Part shown: positions 29,046 to 39,330 of the stretch, piece by piece
Layout of the letters: every line of letters begins with the position of its first letter
How positions within the stretch are numbered: position 1 is the first letter of the stretch
Source of the DNA: Cordylochernes scorpioides
Lineage: Eukaryota > Arthropoda > Arachnida > Pseudoscorpiones > Chernetidae
Direction of reading: 5' to 3'
Assembly: GCA_030710605.1 (NCBI GenBank)
Contig: CP092863.1
Span: forward strand, 58,072,899 to 58,136,898
DNA: 64,000 bases
Position numbers and translations under genes: made by a program
Notes under the pieces: model-generated
Told to the model about the DNA's origin: nothing
What the model saw: only the letters and a program-made list of their open reading frames with translations
The model's database searches: none

Positions 29046-29737
29046 CCTTCTCTTATAAATGCATTCAAGAAAAAAAAAAGAGAAGGTGTTAAGAGCGTTC
29101 AGAAAGAGGAAACACTTCAAAGCACCATAAAGTAAGTACACAATTCTTAAAAGCGTGGATATAAGGCAGAAAGATGTAAATCATGTGATAGATGTAATAG
29201 TTCGCCATTATTAGAATACTAATCATTACGTTAACCAAATTAGCCTCAAGAGAAATTTCTAAACAGTCGATTTGTTAGGCTGAGGGCATTATCTGATTAG
29301 GTTACCATCTTTTTCAGTATAGCCGGTTCTAATGATGCGGTTGAAATTATTTATAAATGATGATTATGGAATATATTTCGTTCTCTTTCAGTAATGGTTT
29401 GAAAATAGGTTAGGAATATTTATATATTTTTAGCAAATTATGGGTTTACATATAAGGTAAAATACTTTAAAATGGGGGAGAAATATTCCAAATACGGTGT
29501 TTAAGGAATATATATTGAGCTTTGACTAACTATAATAATAAATAAAACCTGGAAATAAGAACAGAAATAATTCGATATATAATGTATATAATATATTCTA
29601 CATTTTTATGTCGTAATGAGCATTTGAAACACATATATATTGCACTTGTTTTCATCATGTAACCTAAGAGATATTAAAATAAAAATCTTATTGAATAATT
29701 CTTGAAAAATTGAAAATGATGTAGAAAGGAATAGTAT
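29046..29737. other. Unassigned AT-rich intronic DNA
   Basis: No coding signal or repeat seen. Confidence 0.4.
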
Positions 29738-30232
29738 TGTCGCGTATATGGGCCTGAAAACACCTACAACCTCTGCCAATAGATGGCGCTTTCGCCTATT
29801 TCTCCTTCTGGAACTAGTGTGGATATCGCCGACTGCTGTGGTCCTGTTTCCTGCGGCAAATGAGTGTAAATATCCGTTGATATTAGCCCTGATATAAAAT
29901 AGTGTACATACCCGTTAAATGATATTCGAGTTATTGGGTGTTTTAAAGAAGACAATAAAAGTGGAGGAGTGTTAGAAGTCTTGTTACCGGTTGCTGTTTT
30001 TACTCTCGCCACAGTCGCTACTCTTCTGCTAAGTCTCTCGTGTCCCCCCACCAGTGGTAAGGCCGAGAGATACTGCCAGAGGAAAGGAGATCCAAGTGAG
30101 AGGTGGTTTTCGGAGGTCTTTGGATGGTCTGCAGGGTAGAGATGCAGAGGGGAAGCACCGGAGCCTGGGCAGGTGAGCCATGAAGGAGGAAGCGGCGTCG
30201 TCGCGAAGGAACCGGAGGGGTCAAGCGCGACA
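29738..30232. repeat. Solo LTR with GTAT target duplication
   Basis: 495 bp beginning TGTCGCG and ending CGCGACA (inverted terminal heptamers), flanked by GTAT at 29734-29737 and 30233-30236. No internal region remains: recombination between two LTRs has removed it. A 4-bp duplication points to a Gypsy-type integrase. AATAAA at about 29955. The long minus-strand frame inside (29764-30246) crosses both boundaries and is not a gene. Confidence 0.85.
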
Positions 30233-30389
30233 GTATATGAACTCATTTGAAATTATTTATAGCATCTTACGCACATTGCTTTAAAATAGGAACTAATATC
30301 GAGAATGATTATTTTTTAGAACTCTATGTTAAATTGAGATTTCGTCTTGTATCTAATGTTGAAATATTAACAGCTTAACCGTGACACTA

Positions 30390-30820
30390 ATTAAAAAGTG
30401 TATGAATCACCCTAAAGCTCAGGAAGAAGGTGGATGTCTCACCGTAACGCTCAGGAAGGAGGTAGATGACTCACCGTGTCGCGAAGGAAGAAGGTGGATG
30501 ACTCACCGTTGCGCCCAGGAAGGAGGTGAAGGACTCACCGTGTCGCGCAGAAAGAAGGTTGATGACTCACCGTAGCGCGCAGGAATAAGGTGGAGGACTC
30601 ACCGTAACGCCCAAGAAGGAAGTAGATTTACTCACCGTATCGCGCAGAAAGAAGGTTGATGACTCACCGTAGCGCGCAGGAATAAGGTGGAGGACTTACC
30701 GTAACGCCCAGGAAGGAGGTGAAGGACTCACCGTAACGCCCAAGAAGGAAGTAGATGACTCACCGTGTCGCGCAGGAAGAAGGTTGATGACTCACCGTAA
30801 CGCCCAGGAAGGAGGTGGAG
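30390..30820 (-). repeat. 32-nt minisatellite of an exon edge and its splice donor
   Basis: Thirteen units of 32 nt (one of 33), each read on the plus strand as GACTCACCGTAACGCCCAGG plus AAGGAGGTGGAK-like sequence. The last unit (about 30789-30820) is the true 3' end of the receptor exon 31029-30796 with its donor. The other twelve are copies in the intron. On the minus strand each gives about 25 nt of exon end followed by GTGAGTC. Nearly every copy keeps CG|GTGAG; one has GTAAG. The array therefore lines up twelve decoy donors behind the real one. Confidence 0.92.
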
Positions 30821-31029
30821 CTGAAGGCCTCCCGCAGCAGGTGGCCCCAGAAAGGGTCCCGGTAGCGGAAGTCCCTCAAGGAGAGGAGGCTGCCCATCTG
30901 CCGCAGCTTTCTCAGCACGGCCTGCAGCGCCAGGGCCACGGCCCACACGCCGTCGTACGCGTAGCCGTGGAACGGGGAGTACTCGCCGTCGCTGGCCTTG
31001 GTGTAGAGCGCGGCGTACTCCGCTGACGT
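30796..31029 (-). CDS. GABBR2: GABA-B receptor subunit 2, ligand-binding-domain exon (234 nt)
   Basis: Minus strand: acceptor ACGTGTGCAG, 78 codons, donor GTGAGTCATC. The translation begins TSAEYAALYTKASDGEYSPF and contains FHGYAYDGVWAVALAL, the R2 signature (FHGYAYDGIW in vertebrate R2; R1 has LAYDAIW). It ends SSTSFLGVT. This is lobe 2 of the extracellular Venus-flytrap module; in R2 it stabilises the R1 agonist-bound state rather than binding GABA. Both ends are phase 0 and fit exons 48006-47827 (ends SGL) and 9026-8966 (starts GPV). GC content far exceeds its surroundings. The downstream intron opens with a minisatellite grown from this exon's edge. Reading past the donor meets TGA after 11 codons. 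Confidence 0.93.
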
Positions 31030-31144
31030 CTGCACACGTAGTATCGATAGAACCTTCACATATTATTCCGACAAGCCTTCGAAGTGAATTAAGATTGAAG
31101 AATCAACAGCTTAAAATAAGAGAAATACATTTGTGCACTAAGTA

Positions 31145-32095
31145 CACTACGTGACACTGAATTTGAAATACTTATAGTAAGTGGGAAAAATGTTGTGAAA
31201 TCTGCATGAATAAAGTAGCAGTAACGAACACAATGAATTATATTCATTAGAACAGAATACTCTTATACACTAAGTGCCATTGCCGTCCACTCAATATGTT
31301 GTGGCACCACGACGGGCAGCTATGCAGGCAGCAAAACGTCTTGGTACTGACTCAATGAGCGTGTGGATGGATGACTTCCAGAGGGATGGCTGCCCATCTT
31401 CTGTCAATCCTCAGCCACATTTAATCTTCTGAAAGAGGTTGTGGCAGCGCACGCAAACGACGTCCAATTAGGTCCTAGACGTGTTCTGTAGGTCAGAGAT
31501 CACGAGAGACTGATGACCATGGAAGCACCGAGGTTTTATGCAGGGCATGTTGGCCGATGTGTGCTGCGTGAGGTCGAGCGTTATCCATTATCCTGCTGGA
31601 AAATGGCATTTGGTATCACATGAAGAAAGGGTAACGTTATCGGCCGCAGCACGTCATCCACGTATCGTTGGGCCGTCATAGTGACCTCAATACGAAGAGA
31701 AGTGATATGTTATCATAGGCAATGACTCACTCAAACCATAATGCCGCGTTGTCGTGAGTTGCGGCGTTCTGAAGATGCGGCCGGATTGGACCTGTCACCA
31801 AGTCGGCGCAAAGTCTCACTCGGTCACTCTCATTGATAAAACAGAAGCGAAGTTTATCTGAGAACACCCTGTGCCGCTGTCCAAGTGGCTCTATCTCGAC
31901 AAAATTGCAAACGGAGGTGTCTGTGTCTGGGCAGTCTTTTTAACGGGCGCCATAAGTGTAGGCCGCCACCGCCAATCTGCGTATAATGGTTCTGGTCGAT
32001 ATGGGAGAATTAAGAGTGTCCCGAATATCCTTAAAAGTGGCGACAGGATTGGACTGTGGGGCCACGAACGTCATATTATAAAAGAAGTCTGCCTC
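31145..32095 (-). pseudogene. Old Tc1 copy, same family as 23801-25219
   Basis: Begins TA|CACTACGTGACACTGAAT, a diverged version of the family terminal repeat. It then follows the transposase region on the minus strand in the same order (GCACGCAAACGACGTCCAAT, CTGCTGGAAAATGGCATTTG, ACGTATCGTTGGGCCGTCAT). Full of indels and stops; the right end is lost near 32095. It is clearly older than the two near-identical copies. Confidence 0.8.
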
Positions 32096-32503
32096 CATTT
32101 AATAGTTTATAGTTGTATTTTATGAAGGTATTAATTATAATATTTTGCACATTTTATGTTGTTTGAACAATGAAATATTGGAAACTCTTGAAATGTCTTA
32201 AATCCTTATATTTATAAAAATTAAAATCAAAAATATAAAGATACAGTTCCAAATAACTTTATTAGGTGCCGCTAAAAAAGAGAAACCTAGATCATCATAT
32301 TTACAATATAATGTGGGGGATGGTTATGTACAGGGGTTCATTTACAATTATAATTTATATTGTTGTCGTGGGTCCGGATTCTCAGGTTCTTGGGGATATT
32401 GGTCTTGAGGTTTTACCTTGGTATTTCGAGGCCAAAATGACGGTATCATCGGCAAATAATTGCAAGGAGCTGTCTTCAATACAGGGGAAGTCGTCTATAT
32501 ATA

Positions 32504-33921
32504 CACTGCGTGACATTGAAAATGAAACACCAAGAAATAGTGGCCAGAAAATTATGCAAATTTCAGGGTAGACGCGCCTAACCGAGTTATGCAAATGATG
32601 TAAAATGCGCAGCTCTCGTGCGCACATGGAGTAAGATATAAGGGAAGGAACTTGCAGAAAGGACAGTATTCGTGTCGTTATTTCTTCAAGGAAAATCATT
32701 GTAGAAATTTTGTTCTTGTGTCAAAAGACACGTGTAATAACAGAGAATGCCAGGTCATCGTAAACGGAGGCAGTTCAAGCAGACAGACGCTTTTACGAGG
32801 GGCATGGTGATCGGACTGAAAAGGGCAGGTTGGTCCATACGTCAAATCGCAGCTGATACACACCTTGGTGCGTCCACGGTGCACCGTCTGTGGAGAAGAT
32901 GGTTGGAACAAGGAAATGTGGCAATTTATAGGAATGTCGGTGCAACCAGAGTGACGTCAGCACGTGTGGATCGGCGTATCCTTCGACAAGCAGTGGCGGC
33001 CCCACAAGCCACTTGTACCGCCATCCTGCAACATGTGCAAGACACCCTAGATCATTCCATCTCGACCAGAACCATTTCCCGTCGATTGGTTGCTAATGGC
33101 TTGCACTCATGCCGTCCGCTAAGAAGACTGCCATTGACCCCACCGAATAGGCGCCAACGTTTGGAATGGTGCCGGGCTAGATTGACGTGGATGACGGAAT
33201 GGCACAGGGTCGTGTTCTCAGATGAGTCGCGTTTCTGCTTGTCCAGTGATAGTCGCCGTGTACGCGTGTGGCGTCGACGTGATTAAGGTCCAATCCGGCA
33301 GCAATTGTGGAACGCCCCACCGTGCGACAACGTGGAATCATGGTTTGGGGCGCAATCGCGTATGATTCCAGTTCACCTTTACTTCGTATTCAGGGCACTA
33401 TGGCGGCCCAACAATACGTTGATGATGTGCTGCGACCGGTGACACTCCCCTACCTTCAGGGGGTACCCACTGCCCTTTATCAGCAGGATAACGCCCGACC
33501 GCACACTGCTCGCATTAGCCAACAAGCTCTGCAAGATGTACAGATGCTTCCCTGGCCACCGTACTCTCCTGATCTCTCACCAATCGAGCACGTCTGGGAC
33601 ATCATTGGACGCCGTTTGCATGCCTTGCCACAGCCGCGTTCAGAAGACGAACTGTGGCAAATGGTTGAGAGGGAATGGAGAGCCATCCCTCAGGACGCCA
33701 TCCGTACTCTGATTGACTCTCTACCTAGACGTGTTGCTGCGTGCATCGCCGTCCGCGGTGGTCCTACTTGCTACTAAGCCGACGCCGTTCTCGCTCTGTA
33801 TTATGACTATCATTTTGAAATAAAGATCACTTATTGTTCGTCCCTGTCTCTCTCTGTCTGCCGAGTTTCATCACTTTCTGGCCACTATTTCTTGGTGTTC
33901 CATTTTCAATGTCACGCAGTG
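32504..33921 (+). mobile_element. Tc1-like DNA transposon, full length (copy 2)
   Basis: 1,418 bp with the same terminal repeats as 23801-25219 but in opposite orientation, flanked by TA. It is nested in a LINE fragment and so is younger than that fragment. Confidence 0.95.
32747..33777 (+). pseudogene. Tc1-family transposase, one frameshift
   Basis: Plus strand, ATG at 32747. Same domain order as the copy at 23945-24976: helix-turn-helix region, FSDESRFCL, QQDNARPHTA, SPDLSPIEHVWD. A single-base deletion near 33284 shifts the frame into TAA; the remainder (33307-33777) is open. At the site of the other copy's nonsense codon this copy still has GAA. The two copies are thus broken by different single events. 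Confidence 0.92.
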
Positions 33922-34527
33922 TATATGTCGAATAAGGTTGGTCCTGTGACTGATCCTTGAGGGACCCCAGCAAGGATGTTCCTAGCTGTTGACAGTTCAT
34001 CTTTGACTCGTACCTTGAATGTTCTATTCGGTGAAAGGTTTTGCGTTATTTTTATGATGTTTCCAGAAAGGTGCTTTTTGCACATTTTGTAGAGAAGGGC
34101 TTCATGCCAGACTTTGTCGAATGCTTAGGTGATATCGAAGAATACGGCTCCTGTTATTTGGCCTAGGTCCATGGCTTTTCTTATTTTTTCAGTGACAACA
34201 ACTAGCTGGTACAATGTTGCTTGCTTGGCTTGGTAGCCAAATTGTTCAGGTCTGAGTGGATTATTTTCTTCTAGGGATTTTCTGAGTCTCCTTAAAACAA
34301 TTCTTTCGAATAGTTTTGAGATGGAAGGTAGCAGTGAGATGGGCCTGTAGCTTGTTGGTTCATGCATAGATTTCCCTTTTTTAAGTTTGGGACAGATAAT
34401 GGACCATTTCCATCTGTCCGGGAAGTGGGCAAGCTGCAGTGATGCGTTCAAGATTTCGGTTATTGATGCTAGTATGTGATTAGGGAGAAGTTTGAGAGCT
34501 TCATTAGGCAATTCGCCGATTCCGGGA

Positions 34528-34871
34528 GCTTATATATATATATATGTTTGTTGGCTTATGCACGCTCTCAATATGTAACTAATCTCGCTGAAATTTGAAC
34601 AGGACAGAGAGTTATATCTGGAAGAGTTTTTCGTCGCACTTTTAACCAACAAAAATTATAATTAACCAAGTACTGAACAACAATATATTTTTAGTCAGAA
34701 ATGATTATGACAATATTGCTGTATCATGTTTGATTGACACCCAAAAATTATTCAGGGGAATATTCACTAAAGCAGACCACGGGCGAAGTCAGATAATAAT
34801 TTTTAGTAGGCAGGAACAAAATTCTACCAACGAAACATTCACTCGAGCAGAAGACACACGAAGCCAGGTCA
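34528..34871. other. Unassigned intronic DNA
   Basis: AT-rich; no features beyond a short TA run at 34531-34543. Ends with the A of a Helitron target. Confidence 0.4.
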
Positions 34872-35401
34872 TCTCTATATATAAAATAGCGTTTCTCGTT
34901 TTTTTGGCTAAGATCATGTAGTATATCTCTAGATATTTGTATTTATATATATATATATATTTAAATCTATTCAGTAGAGACAGTGGATATGTTTGCTCGA
35001 AAAATATATTTTATATATTATATTTCAACGTAGAAATCAAGTCTTTGTATATCTGGATATGTAAAATAATTTATTGGTGACGTCACGGCGACTAGTCGAC
35101 AAATATTAACAAATAAACCGAACTATTCACAGCTAGAGAATATCGAACAAGCAAGCTCTAGGCAACTGAATGATGATTTAACAAATGTAATTTTTAAAAT
35201 CTGTTTCAAATATTTTCGTTGAATATTTAAATTGAATAATAAATTATTTCTTCGCCACAATATAAATAAATAATGTAACGAATATTAATATCATTATTAT
35301 CATAATATTCTGTGTGTTCTGGGAAATTATTACCAATAATATTCGTTAGGCAAACTTTCACTCAGATAAAACCCGGGCAAAGTCGGGTACACATCTGCTA
35401 G
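34872..35401 (+). mobile_element. Non-autonomous Helitron (1)
   Basis: Starts TCTCTATATATAAAAT after A and ends with ACCCGGGCAAAGTCGGGT (hairpin) then CTAG before T, the TC...CTRR structure of Helitrons inserted between A and T. 530 bp, no coding capacity. Its right neighbour begins at the very next base. Confidence 0.75.
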
Positions 35402-37221
35402 TCTATATATACAAAAGAAAGTCGTGAAAATTGTTTGACTATTTATAACTCAAGAACGGCTGAACCGATTTGGATGAAAATTGGTGGGGAAGTAGCTTAG
35501 AACCAGAAGACGGACATAGAATACTTTTTATCCCGTTAGACCACGTCAAGAACGGCTGAACTGTAAAATACATTCATTAATACAGATGTATCAGAGGCGC
35601 ATGCGCGAGCGGCGCACTCTACGAGACTTACTCACGGGTTGCATGCTAAAAAATAAAGTTTAATTTTGTTAGAAATATTTCTCCTTTTTGTAAATAAATA
35701 CATTTGTTCATTATTGTTTAAAATATCATCTTTAAATCTACATATATAAAATTGAATGTCTGACTGTCTGTACTGGATAGATTCAAAAACCATTCATCCA
35801 ATCGCCGTGAAACTTTGGGGAGTTGTGTGTGTGTTTACTATACTACTGGGAAGGTTTTTGGTTTGAATTTGATTTGAAATAAATATTCGTTGCAATTTTA
35901 TTTGCAAATTTTCTACATTTCAAATTTTAAATTAGACATTTCAATTTTAATTTAGACATTTTTCATTTTAATTTAGACCATTTTCTATTTATTATTTTCT
36001 ATATATTCTTCATTTGCCTAATTTCGCAAAAGAAAACATCTTATAGATCATTTAAAATTTAATAAAGGTTTTCAAAAAATTAAATGTGTTTTAAAAATTT
36101 ATTTAAACGTATAAAACAATATTTACATACGTTTATAATATATATATATAGGGTTTTAACTTTCAATTAGACATTTTTAAAATTTATATTTAGACATTTC
36201 AATTTTAATTTAGACACATGGACTTGTCTATATCTTTCTTTCTTCTCTCTTCTAATATATAAAAGTCAATGTCTGTTGTCTGTTTCGCGATAAATTCAAA
36301 AACTACTGAACAAATTGATACCAAATTTTGCATGTCGCTTTTTAAAAACCTGAGGAAAATTTCGACTACATTTTGATTAGTATTTTTGGCTATTTATTTT
36401 TTTTCATTTGAAGAATTTTTTTTACGCGGAGTAAATACGAGACGAAGTAACAACACCAGATCAATTAAGAGACTAATGAGCGTTCTGCATTTTTTTTCAA
36501 GTTGTTTGCGTACTTTTTTTGAAATATCTTTTTATACGAGTGTTACTTTTTTACAAAAGTATTGAGAGAGAAATTTATATTATTAACTAAGTTACGGTAA
36601 GTTCACACAATGCAATTAAAAAAAACTTTATAAAATTAGCGTTACTGTATATAAATAATGGCTTTCGTATTTTTAATTTATCTTCGTTCTGGCTTTTGTT
36701 TTTTTTACAACTTAAAAAAAAAAAAATCATTTAAAATGCAGTCGCAGTCATTCTCAAACACATGTTTGCCTAATTTCCATGTGCTCTTTTATTTTTTACA
36801 GAAAAATAATTACATGCCAGTAATTTGGATTAATTTTTTTCATAAACCTATTTTTTTCTTACGCTTACTGAGAAGATGGGCATCGCAGTCAAGATCCGTG
36901 GCAGTCATCACTCAACTCAGGTAATTTCAAGTGTTTATGCGCTGAGACGGGTACCTCGAGGGTTGGGTGGAAAAGCTGCCATCTATTTAAACTATATTGA
37001 TTTTTAAACAACTAAATGGATTGCAAAAAATAATTAAATCTAATACCTAAGCACTAATATAATACAATTTTTGCCATCACGCACAATTTTTGCCTATGGT
37101 TTATGTGTTACTTCTGTATTGCTATTTTATGGCACTTCTACTATTTAATATTGATGTACTTTCAATATGAAGGAAATTTCACTTGGAGGAATTCTCGGGC
37201 GAAGCCGGGTCATTCGTCTAG
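35402..37221 (+). mobile_element. Non-autonomous Helitron cluster (2)
   Basis: Starts TCTATATATACAAAAGAAAG and ends CGGGCGAAGCCGGGT-CATTCGTCTAG|T. Two further Helitron-like 5' ends lie inside: TCTACATATATAAAATTGAA at 35737 and TCTAATATATAAAAGTCAAT at 36251, each followed by the CTGTCTG / AATTCAAAAAC segment common in these ends. Only one 3' end follows, so several copies are nested or chained. No Rep/helicase frame was found. Confidence 0.65.
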
Positions 37222-37775
37222 TTTAATATACATATGAATGGCGCTTTCTCTCATAATATGTTTTCATTTTATAAAATAATGTTGAATTATAGAGGGATCA
37301 AGCTAATATGCCACAGTAAGAGTGTAAACTTGGTAGAAGGGTTCAACACCACTAATAACAGTATTGCCAACATTTTTGCATTACTCTAGTGGTATTCAAC
37401 AAAATATCACGGCAACAATTTATTTCTTTTGCTTTCTCCATTCGCTTTATACGAACTCTACACGCCAGAATACAGACATTAATAAAAAATCACAAATAAA
37501 AAATCTTCAGCCCAAATTATTATAAAAAATCAAATCTAGGTTTTTATTTTTGGATTATTCCTAGTACACGTGGTACAGGCCATGATAATCATGGTGGGTA
37601 GAGGTAGGCGACTGCTTTTACTGTAAGTGCATCACATGTCTACACATGTGAAAAGCAGTTCGACTTTGCACTTACAAATGTGCCAGAGCCCCGTTTGGTT
37701 ACTTGCATTCGCTGGTAGGGTTGGACTTTTGCAAGAATCGGGGGCCATTGTAACATTTTTTTTTAATCACAAAAA
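37222..37775. other. Unassigned intronic DNA with a hairpin
   Basis: A GTAAGTGCA / TGCACTTAC pair near 37622-37678 could form a hairpin and may be part of the SINE that follows. Otherwise featureless. Confidence 0.4.
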
Positions 37776-37776
37776 A

Positions 37777-37850
37777 GTGCCCAATGCGGGAATCGAACCC
37801 GGGTCGTACGGTCGAAAACCAACGGTTTAGACGATCCTTTCACCGACCTA
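37777..37850 (-). mobile_element. tRNA-derived SINE head (tRNA-Glu-like)
   Basis: On the minus strand TAGGTCGGTGAAAGGATCGT is followed by a GGTTTTCGACC anticodon-arm-like segment, a perfect B box GGTTCGATTCC and CCGCATTGGGCAC. The order and spacing follow a glutamate tRNA, but the arms do not pair well enough for a functional tRNA. The A box is weak. A T-rich stretch follows. Probably the promoter part of a SINE. Confidence 0.55.
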
Positions 37851-37856
37851 ATTTAG

Positions 37857-38100
37857 GTAGTAAAACAGTATAGTAACGGTGTTATGAAACAATATAATGC
37901 AATAGTGCGGTAAAACAATATAGTGTAACAATGTAGTAAGACAATATAGTGTGTAAAAATGTAGTAAAACAATATAGTGTGTAAGAATGTATTGTTCATA
38001 TGTTCATGTAACAATGTAGTAAAACAATATAGTAACTATGTTATAAATCAATATTGTGTAAAAGTGTAGTAAAGCAGATATATATAGTAACAGCGTTATA
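37857..38100. repeat. AT-rich minisatellite, unit of about 28-32 bp
   Basis: Repeated AGTAAAACAATATAGTGTRT blocks with varying spacers, about eight units. Similar units reappear at 38815-38875 and 39280-39330, so the array was interrupted by the sequences at about 38100-38810 and 38880-39270. Confidence 0.75.
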
Positions 38101-38157
38101 TATATGTTATATAAAATATTATTTTAGTTCAAATTATATTTCATAGATTAAACTATT

Positions 38158-38515
38158 CTGTTAAGTCTACCACCAGAAGTCGCGACTTCCCTTTATACAA
38201 CCTGTAAATATGTGAAAGAGTTATAAAATATAAACCTGTAAATATAGTTAAGGACTTGCATTGTAATTAAGTAAAAGCTTCTCTCGCTGGCGAGCTGTCG
38301 CGTGAAACTGCTCTCGCCGGCAGGCATGCGCGCGCACAGGGAAGTCATGTGCTAGTGTTCGCCGGCAGCCGCGCGCGCGCGCCGGCAGTCGCCTGCTTTT
38401 TGTTCTAAAACGTTCTTTTAAAATAAACGCACGGTAAACAACGGTCTTCGGTTGTTTTTAATTTTAGCTTTCGAGGCGTAAAGGGAAGTGACCCTACACT
38501 CGCAAACCTACACAA
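38158..38515 (+). repeat. Possible solo LTR, GC-rich
   Basis: Starts TGTTAAGTCTACC, has AATAAA near 38421, and ends near CAAACCTACA. It sits inside the interrupted minisatellite. A run of alternating G and C (38370-38380) could adopt Z-DNA. The ends lack a clear target duplication, so the call is tentative. Confidence 0.35.
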
Positions 38516-38879
38516 CCTATTGTTGTTGTTTTCCGTTGGCCGGCTCAAACCTTTTGTAATTATGTAAATAATATTTTGTTTTCCTTATTCTACTCGCCTT
38601 AAGTCAGGCAGTACTTTATCAAATTCTGTTTTTTTTTTTTAAATATATTCCTTGAGCTCAATTAAAGATAATTATGATATAAACTATTTTTATTATTATT
38701 ACCACGACTGCAATATATAAAAAAAACATATACATGTATCAAGCAATTGATCAATAATTCTATAAATAATATTCAAAAACACAGCAGAATTTTTTTTAAA
38801 TAATATATATATAGTGTGTAACACAGTGTAATAAAACAGAGTATAATAACAGTATTATAAAAGAGTATAGTATATAGAA

Positions 38880-39240
38880 GCACAGGGCGCCTCTCCCGTC
38901 AAAATAAACGTCAAAACCTGACGCCATTTATCGATCGTTGGTGACAAAGCCACAACACCAGCTTTGACAAACTGAAAAACGTCCACCTAGAGACCATGGT
39001 TTCGGGCTTATGGTCCTCGTCAGTCTAGGGCGGACTTTATTCCATGAGATCCATACACGATCCACGAGGGCCATAAGCCCGAAACCATGGTCTCTAGGTG
39101 GACGCTTCTCAGTTTGCCAAAGCTGGTGTTGTGGCTTTGTCACCGACCCGAGGCCGCTAGTTGCGGCGACGGTCAATAGATGGCGTCAGGTTTTGACGTT
39201 TATTTTGACGGGAGAGGCGCCCTGTGCTTCTATGGATTAA
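38880..39240. mobile_element. PLE family B ends, palindrome
   Basis: Arms 38882-39030 and about 39058-39238 are inverted copies: AGGCGCCCTGTGCTTCT outside, then the GATGGCGTC box, a CACCGACCCGAG segment, TCTAGGTGGACG and the ribozyme near the centre. The left arm keeps a complete ribozyme; the right arm has lost the CUGA of its core (ATCCACGAGGGCC near 39059). The insertion splits an AT minisatellite. Confidence 0.75.
38986..39029 (-). ncRNA. Hammerhead ribozyme, PLE family B
   Basis: Minus strand: stem I CCUAGA (39029-39024) with UCUAGG (38991-38986), six pairs; core CUGACGA (39023-39017); stem II GGAC/GCCC with one mismatch; GAAA (39003-39000); stem III ACC/GGU with loop AU; GUC ending at 38992. 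Against the family copies at 1436 and 2887, stem I gained a full Watson-Crick pair in place of G-U. Confidence 0.8.
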
Positions 39241-39330
39241 TTTCCTTCCGGAAATTTTCATCAATATAGTATATATATATAACAGTAGTAAAGTATTAGA
39301 GTAAAAGTCAAATAAAACAGTTATAGATAG

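Larger units (their letters stand above)
32390..34527 (-). pseudogene. Jockey-like LINE reverse transcriptase, split by a Tc1 element
   Basis: Minus strand. 34511-34125 reads PNEALKLLPNHILASITEIL, SYRPISLLPSISKLFERIVL and LRPEQFGYQAKQAT, early RT motifs of jockey-clade LINEs. After a stop the region continues with VPQGS-type sequence near 33965 (AGVPQGSVTGPTL), then is cut by the Tc1 at 33921-32504. It resumes with YIDDFPCIEDSSLQLFADDTVILAS, where FADD is the catalytic motif. The Tc1 entered a TA within the codons for Ile-Tyr-Ile. Both the 5' part and the sequence after the catalytic motif are missing. Confidence 0.88.

Noticed and set aside
29764..30246. 160-codon minus-strand ORF
   Set aside because: Crosses both ends of a solo LTR with target duplication; not a conserved protein.
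30390..30820. CRISPR-like array (32-nt units)
   Set aside because: There are no spacers; units are contiguous and match the adjacent exon edge, in a eukaryotic intron.
31871..32125. 84-codon plus-strand ORF
   Set aside because: Antisense to the decayed Tc1 copy at 31145-32095.
37777..37850. Functional tRNA-Glu gene
   Set aside because: The B box is perfect, but acceptor and anticodon arms do not pair properly and the A box is poor.
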